64,000 bases of DNA from RPQJ01 sp963726665 (lineage in GTDB: Bacteria; Pseudomonadota; Gammaproteobacteria; Steroidobacterales; Steroidobacteraceae), in contig CAVSDW010000012.1 in the NCBI GenBank assembly GCA_963726665.1, forward strand, positions 496,001-560,000, given 5' to 3'. Position numbers and translations under genes: made by a program. Every line of letters begins with the position of its first letter. Position 1 is the first letter of the stretch. Below, piece by piece: positions 1-7,376 of the stretch. Below the pieces are notes generated by a model that was not told the origin of the DNA, searched no databases, and saw nothing but the letters and a program-made list of their open reading frames with translations.

Positions 1-2144
1 TCCAGGGCAACGACGTGGCGCCGCATTACCTGCCGGATGGCCGCATCGTGTTCAGCTCGACACGCCAGCGCCAGTCGAAGGCCATCCTGCTCGACGAGGG
101 CAAGCCGCAGTTCGATGCCCAGGACGAGAACCGACGCGAGCCGGCGTTCGTCCTGCACGTGATGTCCACCGACGGCGGCGACGTACATCAGATCTCGTTC
201 AACCAGAGCCACGATCTCGACCCGGCGGTACTCGACGATGGGCGAATCGTCTTTACCCGCTGGGACGGCGCACCCGGCCACGACGAGTTGAACATCTATG
301 CGATGCGGCCCGACGGCTCCGGCCTCGAGCTTCTCTACGGCGCCAGGAGCCACCAGACCGGAACGGACGGTTCCGACGTACAGTTCCTCGATCCGCGCCC
401 GATGGGCAACGGCCATCTGCTCGTGCGCGCAGAGCCGATGGTCGCGCCGGAGCGCGGCGGCGAACTGCTCGACGTCGACGTCTCGAGCTACGTCGAGAAC
501 ACTCAGCCGCTCGCGCCGAACGTCGGCGTCCTGGCGGGCCCGGCACAGAAGCCGGCGACGATCAATATCGTCCGCACCATCGACGGGCCTTCTCCCGGCG
601 GACGTTACCAGTCGGCGTTCCCGTTGCGCGACGGCACCGGACGCCTGCTGGTGAGCTGGACGCAATGCCGGCTGATGGAAGGTGCGTCGATCGTCCCGTG
701 CACGGCCGATCGCCTGGCGGCGGCCGGCGCGACCCCTGCGCCGCCGCTCTACGGCATCTGGATATACGACCCGTCCAACCGCACGCAGCTGCCGGTGGCG
801 CGCCCGGTCGAGGGCATCGTGTACACCGACATCGTGGCACTCCAGCCGGTCGCGCTGCCGCCGGTTCTGCTCGATCGAGTGGCTGGCGTCGACTTCGATG
901 CCACCCTCGAGACCGAGGGCGTCGGGATCCTGGACATCCGCAGCGTGTACGACGTCGACGGGGTGGATACCGCGCCCGGGGGAATCGCAGTCCTGGCGGA
1001 CCCGGCCCGCACCGCGGCCGCACAACGCCCCGCCAGGTTCCTGCGCATCGAAAAGCCCGTCAGCCTGCCGGACCGCGACGTGCTCGACTTCCGAGGCAGC
1101 GCGTTCGGTGTCACCTCTGCGTTCGGCATGCGCGAGCTGCTGGGCTACGCACCGATCGAGCCTGACGGCTCGGTGCGGGTCAAGGTACCCGCCAACGTCG
1201 CCTTCGCGATCTCCATACTCGACGCGAACGGCCGACGCATCGGGCCGCGGCACAACAACTGGCTGCAGGTGCGCCCGGGGCAGGAACTCCGCTGCAACGG
1301 CTGTCACGATCCCGCCAGCGGCCTGTCCCACGGTCGGACGGGCCTCTTCAACCCGGCCTACGCCGGCGCGCCCACGACCGGCCTGCCTTTCCCCAACACG
1401 AATCCTGCGTTCTTCGCCGACTTCGGCGAGACGATGGCGCAGGTTCGCGCGCGCATCAGTTGCCAGACCGACTGCGCGTCACTGCTGCCGAGCGTCAACG
1501 TCCAGTTCGAGGACGTCTGGACCGACCCGATCGCGGCCGGGCGGGCGCCGGACGCGTCGTTCGCATACAGCTACGTCGATCTCGCGACCAAGGCGCCGAC
1601 GTCCGCGCCATGCGTCACGGCATGGCAGGCCGGTTGCCGGATCACCATTCACTACGAGCAGCACATCCACCCGCTGTGGAGCCGACCGCGCGTCACGTTC
1701 GCGGCGGACGGCGTGACCGTGCTCACGGACGACACCTGCACGCGTTGCCACTCCAGTCGTACCGAGGCCGGCGCGGTACAGGTGCCGCCAGGCCAGCTCG
1801 AGCTGACCGACGGCGCGTCCGCCGACCAGCCCGACCAGTTCCACGCCTACCGTGAGCTGCTGGCAACCGACAACGAGCAGGAAGTGGTCGGAGGCGCGCT
1901 GCAGGACCGCCTGGTGCAGGTCGGCGTCGACCCGGTCACCGGACTGCCGCAGTTCGTCACGGTGCCCGTGGCACCGTCCCTGCGCGCAGGCAGCGCGAAC
2001 GCATCTGTGACCTTCTTCTCGCTATTCGCACCCGGCGGCACCCACGCGGGGCGACTGACCGCTGCGGAGTTGAGGCTCGTCTCAGAATGGGTCGACGAAG
2101 GTGCGCAGTATTTCAACGACCCATTTGCCGCACCGGTCAATTGA
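1..2144 (+). CDS. HzsA-related dihaem beta-propeller protein, 5' partial
   Basis: The frame is open at the left edge (first codon at base 3), so the N-terminus lies outside; about 713 residues are visible. The start resembles PD40/TolB beta-propeller repeats (PHYLPDGRIVFSSTRQ, then DPAVLDDGRIVFTRWD some 60 residues later). Two c-type haem motifs follow, CNGCH near visible residue 430 and CTRCH near 579. Several further Cys residues (CQTDC, PCVTAWQAGC) may form disulfides. This layout matches the HzsA-related family, named for similarity to the hydrazine synthase alpha subunit, but nothing here suggests hydrazine metabolism. The protein is presumably periplasmic or extracellular. It ends 4 bp before the SH3/barrel gene and probably heads or belongs to the same operon. 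A remnant of a related C-terminus lies at 54427-54522. Confidence 0.75.
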   Translation, partial: QGNDVAPHYLPDGRIVFSSTRQRQSKAILLDEGKPQFDAQDENRREPAFVLHVMSTDGGDVHQISFNQSHDLDPAVLDDGRIVFTRWDGAPGHDELNIYAMRPDGSGLELLYGARSHQTGTDGSDVQFLDPRPMGNGHLLVRAEPMVAPERGGELLDVDVSSYVENTQPLAPNVGVLAGPAQKPATINIVRTIDGPSPGGRYQSAFPLRDGTGRLLVSWTQCRLMEGASIVPCTADRLAAAGATPAPPLYGIWIYDPSNRTQLPVARPVEGIVYTDIVALQPVALPPVLLDRVAGVDFDATLETEGVGILDIRSVYDVDGVDTAPGGIAVLADPARTAAAQRPARFLRIEKPVSLPDRDVLDFRGSAFGVTSAFGMRELLGYAPIEPDGSVRVKVPANVAFAISILDANGRRIGPRHNNWLQVRPGQELRCNGCHDPASGLSHGRTGLFNPAYAGAPTTGLPFPNTNPAFFADFGETMAQVRARISCQTDCASLLPSVNVQFEDVWTDPIAAGRAPDASFAYSYVDLATKAPTSAPCVTAWQAGCRITIHYEQHIHPLWSRPRVTFAADGVTVLTDDTCTRCHSSRTEAGAVQVPPGQLELTDGASADQPDQFHAYRELLATDNEQEVVGGALQDRLVQVGVDPVTGLPQFVTVPVAPSLRAGSANASVTFFSLFAPGGTHAGRLTAAELRLVSEWVDEGAQYFNDPFAAPVN

Positions 2145-2148
2145 GGCG

Positions 2149-2889
2149 ATGCATCCGCTCCTTGCCACAGCTTTGCTCCTGCTCGTATCGCTGGTTCCCT
2201 CCGGAGCCGGCGCGGCGACGGCCGGGACAGTCGTCGTCCAGGACCCGTACATCGACCTGCACAGCGGGCCCGGACGCGGCTACCCGGTGACACAGGTCGT
2301 CGAGCGCGGTGGCAGCGTCGAATTGCTTCGCCAGCGCACCGACTGGATCAAGGTGCGCACGGATCGTGACCGCGAGGGCTGGGTCAATCGCAGCCAGCTC
2401 GAGAAGACCCTCACGCCGGACGGGTCGGAGGTCCGCTTCGCGGGCCCGGGTGCCGACGCCCGCGTGCAGCACCGCTGGGAAGCCGGAGTCGGCGCGGGGG
2501 ACTTCGACGGCGCGGACACGGTGACCGTCACCGGGTCCTATGCACTCACCGAATCACTTTTCGTGCGCGCGGATGTCTCGCAACTGCTCGGCGAATACTC
2601 GGCCGGGTGGCTCGGTACCGTGGGCATCGGCCACATCTTCATGCCGCAGTGGCGGGTATCGCCGTTCGTCTCGATCGGCGGCGGGGTCGTCTACGTGGAT
2701 CCGAATGCGACGCTGGTCCAGACCAGCGACCGCACCAATAGCGTGGCCTACGCAGGCGCCGGACTGCGCGGATACCTCAGCGACCGCTTCCTGCTGCAGG
2801 CCGAGTACCGCCAGTTCGTGATCTTCATGGACACCAACGACAACGAGGTCATCAACGAATGGACCGTCGGCTTCACGCACTTCTTCTGA
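2149..2889 (+). CDS. SH3-domain outer-membrane beta-barrel protein, copy 1
   Basis: 246 residues. The ATG at 2149 was chosen because it begins a clear signal peptide (MHPLLATALLLLVSLVPS, cleavage near GAGAA) and follows the preceding stop by 4 bp; the in-frame upstream start at 2101 would overlap that gene. Residues about 25-90 form a bacterial SH3 domain (DPYIDLHSGPGRGYPV, then LRQRTDWIKVRT and GWVNRSQLE). The remainder is an alternating-polarity beta-barrel ending in aromatic residues (FTHFF), typical of an outer-membrane C-terminus. A paralogue lies at 54527-55261 with the same architecture. The gene overlaps the next one by 31 bp, suggesting translational coupling. Function is unknown; a peptidoglycan-binding SH3 plus barrel suggests an envelope anchor. 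Confidence 0.8.
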   Translation: MHPLLATALLLLVSLVPSGAGAATAGTVVVQDPYIDLHSGPGRGYPVTQVVERGGSVELLRQRTDWIKVRTDRDREGWVNRSQLEKTLTPDGSEVRFAGPGADARVQHRWEAGVGAGDFDGADTVTVTGSYALTESLFVRADVSQLLGEYSAGWLGTVGIGHIFMPQWRVSPFVSIGGGVVYVDPNATLVQTSDRTNSVAYAGAGLRGYLSDRFLLQAEYRQFVIFMDTNDNEVINEWTVGFTHFF

Positions 2890-3524
2890 ACGCCGCGATC
2901 CTCGCCGGCGCCTGCTGGGCACCGACCGCGGCGCACGCGGAGGATGCCGTCGGCGCGCCCGCGGAGACGCCGCAGGTCGTCGAACCGCGGGTGGCGCGGC
3001 GCGACGTCTCGGTGCCCGCGATTGATAAGGAGAACTTCGAGGCGGGCCTGTTCATCGGCACCGTCAGCATCGAGGACTTCGGCTCCAGCTTCCTGTATGG
3101 CGGCCGCATCGCATATCACTTCAACGAAGACGTCTTCGTTGAGGCGTCGATCGGGTCGGCCAAGGCCGGCACGACCAGTTACGAGGACCTGAGCGGTTCC
3201 GCGCAGCTGCTCACGGACAGCGAGCGGCAGTACACCTACTACGACCTCGCGCTGGGCTGGAATGCGCTCCCTGGCGAGGTGTACTTCGGCGGCAAGCGCG
3301 CGATGCCGAGCGCTTTGTACCTGACGCTCGGGGTCGGCAGCACCCGCTTCGGCGGCGACGATCACTTCACCCTGACGCCGGGCGCCGGATTCCGTCTGCT
3401 CGTGACCGACTGGCTCGCCGCGCACCTCGACGCACGCGACCAGATGTTCAACAGCGACCTCCTGGGCAAGGACAAGCTCACCCAGAACGTGCAGCTCAGC
3501 TTCAGCCTCACGGTCTTCTTCTGA
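2859..3524 (+). CDS. Outer membrane beta-barrel domain protein, copy 1
   Basis: 221 residues with an N-terminal signal sequence (LLLNAAILAGACWAPTAAHA). A proline-rich linker (AETPQVVEPRVARR) leads into a barrel beginning FEAGLFIGTVSIEDFGSSF and ending SFSLTVFF. It resembles the outer-membrane barrel family first defined in myxobacteria and associated with AgmX/ExbBD loci. The ATG lies inside the preceding gene, in a different frame, giving a 31-bp overlap. The paralogue at 55231-55903 shows the same overlap and the same motif order, so the gene pair was duplicated as a unit. Confidence 0.78.
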   Translation: MDRRLHALLLNAAILAGACWAPTAAHAEDAVGAPAETPQVVEPRVARRDVSVPAIDKENFEAGLFIGTVSIEDFGSSFLYGGRIAYHFNEDVFVEASIGSAKAGTTSYEDLSGSAQLLTDSERQYTYYDLALGWNALPGEVYFGGKRAMPSALYLTLGVGSTRFGGDDHFTLTPGAGFRLLVTDWLAAHLDARDQMFNSDLLGKDKLTQNVQLSFSLTVFF

Positions 3525-3538
3525 GCGTGGAGCAGATC

Positions 3539-4018
3539 ATGCGACTCACCCGTTCCCTCGCCGCAATCCTGCTGCTGTCGATCGTGGCGACGGCGGCACG
3601 CGCCGCCGCGCCGGACTTCTCGCTGCCTACCCGCGATGGCGGCAACTTGAGCCTGAAGGAACTCAAGGGCCAGGTGGTGATGATCAATTTCTGGGCGACC
3701 TGGTGCGGCCCCTGCAGGCAGGAGATGCCGCTGCTGCAGCAGATCCAGGCGAAGTACGAGCCGCTCGGCTTCACGCTGGTCGGCATCAATGTCGAGCCGG
3801 ACAGCGCAGCCGCAAACGCCTGGCTCGCCAAGGTCCCGGTCAGCTTCCCGATCGCCTTCGACCGCGAGAACACGGTTGCGGAATCCTTCGGCGTGATCGG
3901 CATGCCGAGCAGCGTATTCATCGATCGCTCCGGGAACGTGCGATACGTTCACCGCGGGTACCAGCCCGGCGACGAAGCGAAATACGCCGACATGGTCCGC
4001 AGCCTGGTGAAGGAGTGA
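3539..4018 (+). CDS. TlpA-family thiol:disulfide oxidoreductase
   Basis: 159 residues from the ATG at 3539; a GTG at 3527 would add four residues. A signal peptide (LTRSLAAILLLSIVATAARA) precedes a thioredoxin fold with the active site WATWCGPC, a cis-Pro motif (GMPSSVFID) and the TlpA-type insertion. It is expected to work in the periplasm as a reductant, for example for haem-binding CxxCH cysteines, which fits its position downstream of a dihaem protein. It is tightly packed between the barrel gene and the DUF4266 lipoprotein. A second, diverged TlpA-like gene (active site CGHC) lies at 53633-54232. Confidence 0.88.
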   Translation: MRLTRSLAAILLLSIVATAARAAAPDFSLPTRDGGNLSLKELKGQVVMINFWATWCGPCRQEMPLLQQIQAKYEPLGFTLVGINVEPDSAAANAWLAKVPVSFPIAFDRENTVAESFGVIGMPSSVFIDRSGNVRYVHRGYQPGDEAKYADMVRSLVKE

Positions 4019-4023
4019 CACGC

Positions 4024-4248
4024 ATGAGTCTCGCCAGACCGGCCGTCCTGCTGCTGCTCGCGTGCCTCGCCGGTTGCAGCGGCGTCAAGCCCTGGGTCAT
4101 GCCCTATGAACGACAGAACTTCGCGGACCTGATCATGGCGGCCGACCGCGATCCGGTCTCGCAGGCCTACATCGACCACGTCTACGAAGCCCGCGAGGGC
4201 GCGCGGGGCGCCCTCGGCTCACACGGCGGCGGCTGCGGCTGCAACTGA
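4024..4248 (+). CDS. DUF4266 small lipoprotein
   Basis: 74 residues. A signal peptide with lipobox LAGC places the lipidated Cys near residue 19. The mature part is short (VKPWVMPYERQNFADL, then DPVSQAYIDHVYEAREGA) and ends in a Gly/Cys-rich tail, HGGGCGCN. The motif (K/P)WV.P.ER..LAD..M and the position directly before a DUF3570 gene are typical of DUF4266. The Cys-rich tail could bind metal or be modified; no activity is known to me. The spacing of 5 bp after the TlpA gene and 10 bp before DUF3570 implies one transcript. Confidence 0.85.
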   Translation: MSLARPAVLLLLACLAGCSGVKPWVMPYERQNFADLIMAADRDPVSQAYIDHVYEAREGARGALGSHGGGCGCN

Positions 4249-4258
4249 GCGAAACGTC

Positions 4259-5404
4259 ATGCGTAATCGAAACGACGTCACGAGGCTGCTTGCGCTGCCG
4301 CTGGCCATGACCCTTCCCGCGCCGGCGGACGCCGGCGTCCTGCCGGAGGACCGGGCCGACGCGCTCTACCATCGCTACGAAGGCGGCGGTGTCACGGTCG
4401 ATGGGCCGTCGCTGCTGGTGCGCAAGAAGTTCGGCGACAGGTACTCCGTCGCAGCCAACTACTACGTCGACATGGTCTCGAGCGCATCCATCGACGTGGT
4501 CTCGCAGGCGAGCCCGTACAAGGAGACTCGCACGCAGGCCAGCCTCGCGGCCGACATGCTGAACGGCAAGACCCAGTACAGCGTGGGCTACACCTACAGC
4601 GAGGAGAACGACTACACCGCGAACACCGCGAGCTTCGACCTGAGCCAGGACATGTTCGGCGACCTGACCACCGTGTCGTTCGGCTTCAGCCGCGGCTGGG
4701 ATGAAGTGCGCCGCAACGGTGACCCGCAGTTCAAGGAGTCGGTCGACCGCTGGAGCTACCGGGTGAGCGTGGCGCAGATCGTCACGCCGGCGCTCATGAT
4801 GGGCCTCACGTTCGAGACCATCACGGACTCGGGCTACCTGAACAACCCGTATCGTTCCGCCCGGTACGCGGACCCGGACGTCGCCGCCGGCTACGCATAT
4901 GAGCCGGAGGTCTATCCGAACACGCGCACCAGCAACGCCGTATCCATCAACGCGGACTACTTCCTGTGGTACCGGGCGGCCGTGCATGGCATGTACCGCT
5001 ACTACACGGACACATGGGGCGTCGGCGGCAATACCCTGCGTCTCGGCTACACGCATCCGATCGGCGATCGATGGATCCTCGAGGCCGATTACCGCTGGTA
5101 CGACCAGACGGCGGCCGACTTCTACTCCGACCTGTTCCCCTACGAGGACTCGCAGAACTTCCTCGGACGCGACAAGGAGTTGAGCACGTTCCAGAGCCAG
5201 ATGTTCACCGTCGGCGCCACGTGGCGATTGCCGGCGCTGAAGTGGGGCGGCATCGAGCGATCGACCATCAACGTCTTCTACGACCACGCGCTCTACGACT
5301 ATGCGGACTTCCGCAATGTCCTCGAGGGCGACTCCGTGGCCACGGAACCGCTGTATCACTTCAGTGCGGACGTATTGCGGGTGTTTTTCTCGGTCTGGTT
5401 CTAG
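4259..5404 (+). CDS. DUF3570 putative outer-membrane beta-barrel
   Basis: 381 residues. A short signal-like N-terminus (LLALPLAMTLPAPADA) is followed by long runs of alternating hydrophobic and polar residues rich in Tyr, for example YSVAANYYVDMVSSAS, YSVGYTYSEENDYTAN and LEADYRWYDQTAADFY. The protein ends RVFFSVWF, a canonical outer-membrane C-terminal aromatic signature. It matches DUF3570, which usually follows a DUF4266 lipoprotein and a TlpA-like protein, as here. It probably forms a large barrel of about 16 or more strands. This is the last gene of the operon; a palindromic repeat follows at 5452-5522. Confidence 0.85.
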   Translation: MRNRNDVTRLLALPLAMTLPAPADAGVLPEDRADALYHRYEGGGVTVDGPSLLVRKKFGDRYSVAANYYVDMVSSASIDVVSQASPYKETRTQASLAADMLNGKTQYSVGYTYSEENDYTANTASFDLSQDMFGDLTTVSFGFSRGWDEVRRNGDPQFKESVDRWSYRVSVAQIVTPALMMGLTFETITDSGYLNNPYRSARYADPDVAAGYAYEPEVYPNTRTSNAVSINADYFLWYRAAVHGMYRYYTDTWGVGGNTLRLGYTHPIGDRWILEADYRWYDQTAADFYSDLFPYEDSQNFLGRDKELSTFQSQMFTVGATWRLPALKWGGIERSTINVFYDHALYDYADFRNVLEGDSVATEPLYHFSADVLRVFFSVWF

Positions 5405-5451
5405 TCGAACGCCGACTCGATCAGCTCGCACAGTCGGTGATTTCTCCGGAC

Positions 5452-5522
5452 GGTGTCAGGTGTGCAAGTGCTGCAAGTCGAGGGCACCGCTGCCGAGTTG
5501 CAGCAGTTGCAAACCTGACACC
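5452..5522. repeat. REP-like imperfect palindrome with 25-bp arms
   Basis: The left arm starts GGTGTCAGGTGTGCAAG and the right arm ends GTTGCAAACCTGACACC. The two 25-bp arms match at about 23 positions around a 21-bp centre. It lies between two convergent genes (DUF3570 and the fcl remnant), where REP elements and bidirectional terminators are common. Half-arms of the same sequence recur at 6395-6411 and 7057-7070. Confidence 0.7.
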
Positions 5523-5529
5523 GAAGCTA

Positions 5530-6363
5530 CTATCCGCCGGTCGCGACGAAATCGCGGTAGGCATCTTCTAGCCCCGCGCGCAGCCCGATCCTGGCTGTCC
5601 ACCCCAATTGCGCCAGGCGCGACACATCCATCAGCTTGCGCGGAGCCCCGTCAGGCTTGCTGGCATCAAACGTAATACGCCCGGCGAAGCCGGTAACGGA
5701 AGCAACCAGTCGAGCCAGATCGGCAATGCTCACCTCGACGCCTGACCCCACGTTGATGTGCGACAGCCTCGGTTGGGTGTTGGCCCGATACGCATCCACC
5801 GCCAGGTCGAGCACAAACAGCGAAGCCTCGGCCATGTCGTCCACATGCAGGAACTCACGAAACGGCGTGCCGGTCCCCCAGATCGCCACCTACTGCGCGC
5901 CGCTCGCGACGGCTTCGTGGAAGCGCCGGATCAGCGCCGGCACGACGTGCGAGTTCTCGGGGTGGTAGTTGTCGCCGGGGCCGTAGAGGTTGGTCGGCAT
6001 CACGCTGCGGTAGTCGACACCGTACTGGCGGTTGTAGCTCTCGCACAGCTTGATGCCCGCGATCTTGGCGATCGCGTAGGGCTCGTTGGTCGGCTCGAGC
6101 GGGCCGGTGAGCAGTGCGTCCTCGCGCATCGGCTGCGGCGCCAGGCGCGGATAGATGCACGAACTGCCAAGGAACAGCAGGCGGCGTACGCCGGCCGCCC
6201 ACGCCTGGTGCACGACATTGCACTCGATGATGAGGTTGTCGTAGATGAAGTCGGCCGGGTAGGTGTTGTTGGCGACGATGCCGCCGACCTTGGCCGCTGC
6301 CAGGATCGCCGAGCCCACCATGCCGCGGTGGCCGGCGACGAAAATCCGGTTGGAAGCAGTCAT
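5530..6363 (-). pseudogene. fcl: GDP-L-fucose synthase remnant, deletion plus nonsense codon
   Basis: The translated pieces are clearly GDP-L-fucose synthase: FVAGHRGMVGSAI (Rossmann), LGSSCIYP, YAIAKIAGIKLCESYNRQYG (catalytic Tyr-x3-Lys), MPTNLYGPGDN, WGTGTPFREFLHVDD and FDASKPDGAPRKL. Two lesions are present. GSAI is joined directly to LAAAKVGG, so about 40-45 residues usually between them are missing without a frameshift. A TAG at 5892-5890 replaces what is normally an acidic codon just before VAIWGTGTP. Neither lesion is a homopolymer indel, unlike most breaks in this window. A second, fuller copy lies at 11548-12478 beside gmd, so this one is probably a redundant decaying duplicate. Confidence 0.8.
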
Positions 6364-6394
6364 AGTGCCATCGTACCTCGGCGAGGCCAGACAC

Positions 6395-6411
6395 TTGCAA
6401 ATCTGACATCG
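6395..6411. repeat. REP-like half-arm, left of brnTA
   Basis: TTGCAAATCTGACATCG matches the right arm of the palindrome at 5452-5522 (TTGCAAACCTGACACCG) at 14 of 17 positions. It lies just upstream of the BrnTA module, with an opposite-type half-arm at 7057. Confidence 0.45.
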
Positions 6412-6439
6412 TAGGAAAGCGGCCGCCGAGCCAAGCGCA

Positions 6440-6458
6440 GTATATTATAGTAATATAC
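6440..6458. promoter_or_regulatory. Perfect AT-rich operator palindrome before brnT
   Basis: GTATATTATAGTAATATAC: two perfect 8-bp arms around a 3-bp spacer, 5 bp before the presumed GTG start of brnT. It stands out in GC-rich surroundings. BrnA-type antitoxins autorepress their promoter, so this is the likely BrnA or BrnT-BrnA operator and may overlap the -10 region. Confidence 0.6.
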
Positions 6459-6462
6459 GCAA

Positions 6463-6774
6463 GTGCTTGACGTGGACCACATCGAGGGATTCGAATGGAA
6501 TCTGGGAAACCGGGGCAAGAATGCCAAGCATGGGGTTTCAGACGGTGAAGCCGAGCAGGTTTTTTTCTCCAACCCCTTACTGATCCTCGAAGATGCCAAT
6601 CACAGCGACCAGGAGCCGCGCTTCCATGCGCTGGGGCAGACTGCGGACGGTCGGCGCCTACACGTGACGTTCACCTTGAGAAACGAGCGCCGGCGCATCC
6701 GGGTGATTTCGGCGCGGGACATGCATCGAAAAGAGCGAGCAGCTTATGAAGCGAAAGCTAAAGAAAATCCCTGA
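6463..6774 (+). CDS. brnT: BrnT family toxin
   Basis: 103 residues from a GTG at 6463; an in-frame GTG at 6472 is also possible. Family hallmarks are FEWNLGNRGKNAKHGVS near the start, the central acidic/His segment (LEDANHSDQEPRFHALG) and the C-terminal RRIRVISARDMHRKERAAY. BrnT is a RelE-like ribonuclease that blocks translation. It overlaps the downstream antitoxin gene by 29 bp, the usual toxin-first order for this family. The upstream palindrome at 6440-6458 probably mediates autoregulation. Upstream sequence is unusually AT-rich, consistent with a mobile module. Confidence 0.88.
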   Translation: MLDVDHIEGFEWNLGNRGKNAKHGVSDGEAEQVFFSNPLLILEDANHSDQEPRFHALGQTADGRRLHVTFTLRNERRRIRVISARDMHRKERAAYEAKAKENP

Positions 6775-7018
6775 GTTCAAATCCGAGGACGCTGAACGGC
6801 GCTTTTGGGCGACGCACGACAGCAGCGAGTACCTGGACTGGTCGGGTGCCCAAGTCGCCTCGCTGCCAAATTTGAAGCCGTCGACCGAAACTATTTCACT
6901 GCGCCTGCCCAAGCACCTGCTCGACGGCCTCCGGCTGGCGGCAAACTCGCGGGACGTCCCGTATCAGTCGCTGATCAAGATCTGGTTGCAGGAGAAGCTC
7001 GGCACACAGGGTCGGTGA
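6746..7018 (+). CDS. brnA: BrnA family (CopG-like) antitoxin
   Basis: 90 residues. The N-terminal half (IPEFKSEDAERRFWATHDSS) resembles the toxin-binding segment of CopG/BrnA antitoxins. The C-terminal half is a ribbon-helix-helix DNA-binding domain (TISLRLPKHLLDGLRLAANS, then VPYQSLIKIWLQEKL). It is translated from an ATG inside brnT. It should neutralise BrnT and repress the operon through the palindrome upstream of brnT. Confidence 0.88.
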   Translation: MKRKLKKIPEFKSEDAERRFWATHDSSEYLDWSGAQVASLPNLKPSTETISLRLPKHLLDGLRLAANSRDVPYQSLIKIWLQEKLGTQGR

Positions 7019-7376
7019 GGAGCCGTGTCGCGATGGTGTCAGCGTCAGCTTCTGCCGGTGTCAGGTTCGCGACGGTTGCGACGCGCGACCAGGCATGAGT
7101 TGCAATCGCTGGTCCGGCCTGTCCAATCGCTGATCGGCCGGATCTCGATAACTTACTGATTTCACTAGCCAAAGGACGCATCGGCCGGTGTCCTCGCTTT
7201 TGGGAGGTGACTCGGGGTCCGCCTGCTGTATTATCGGGTGCAGGACTGACGGGCCTCGGGGGGGCACGAGGCTATTGTGCCGCCCGTCTGATCCTGAGTG
7301 TCGAGAGAGACCAGACGCGGCCAGTCTGGCATATCCCCCCAACCGCGGGCTTGTTAATGCCGCAAGTAGATTTCAC
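7019..7376. other. Intergenic region with repeat fragments
   Basis: 358 bp without a convincing gene. It contains GGTGTCAGC near 7035, the half-arm GGTGTCAGGTTCGC at 7057-7070 and two near-identical CAATCGCTG(G/A)TC segments near 7103 and 7124. The rest probably carries the promoter of the downstream glycosyltransferase gene; I could not pick a confident -35/-10 pair. Confidence 0.4.
7057..7070. repeat. REP-like half-arm, right of brnTA
   Basis: GGTGTCAGGTTCGC matches the left arm of the palindrome at 5452-5522. With the half-arm at 6395-6411 it brackets brnTA. Confidence 0.4.

Noticed and set aside
4133..5431. 432-codon open frame on the minus strand
   Set aside because: It mirrors the DUF3570 gene on the other strand, is rich in Arg/Val with no domain, and has no start or operon context. 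It is a GC-driven shadow.
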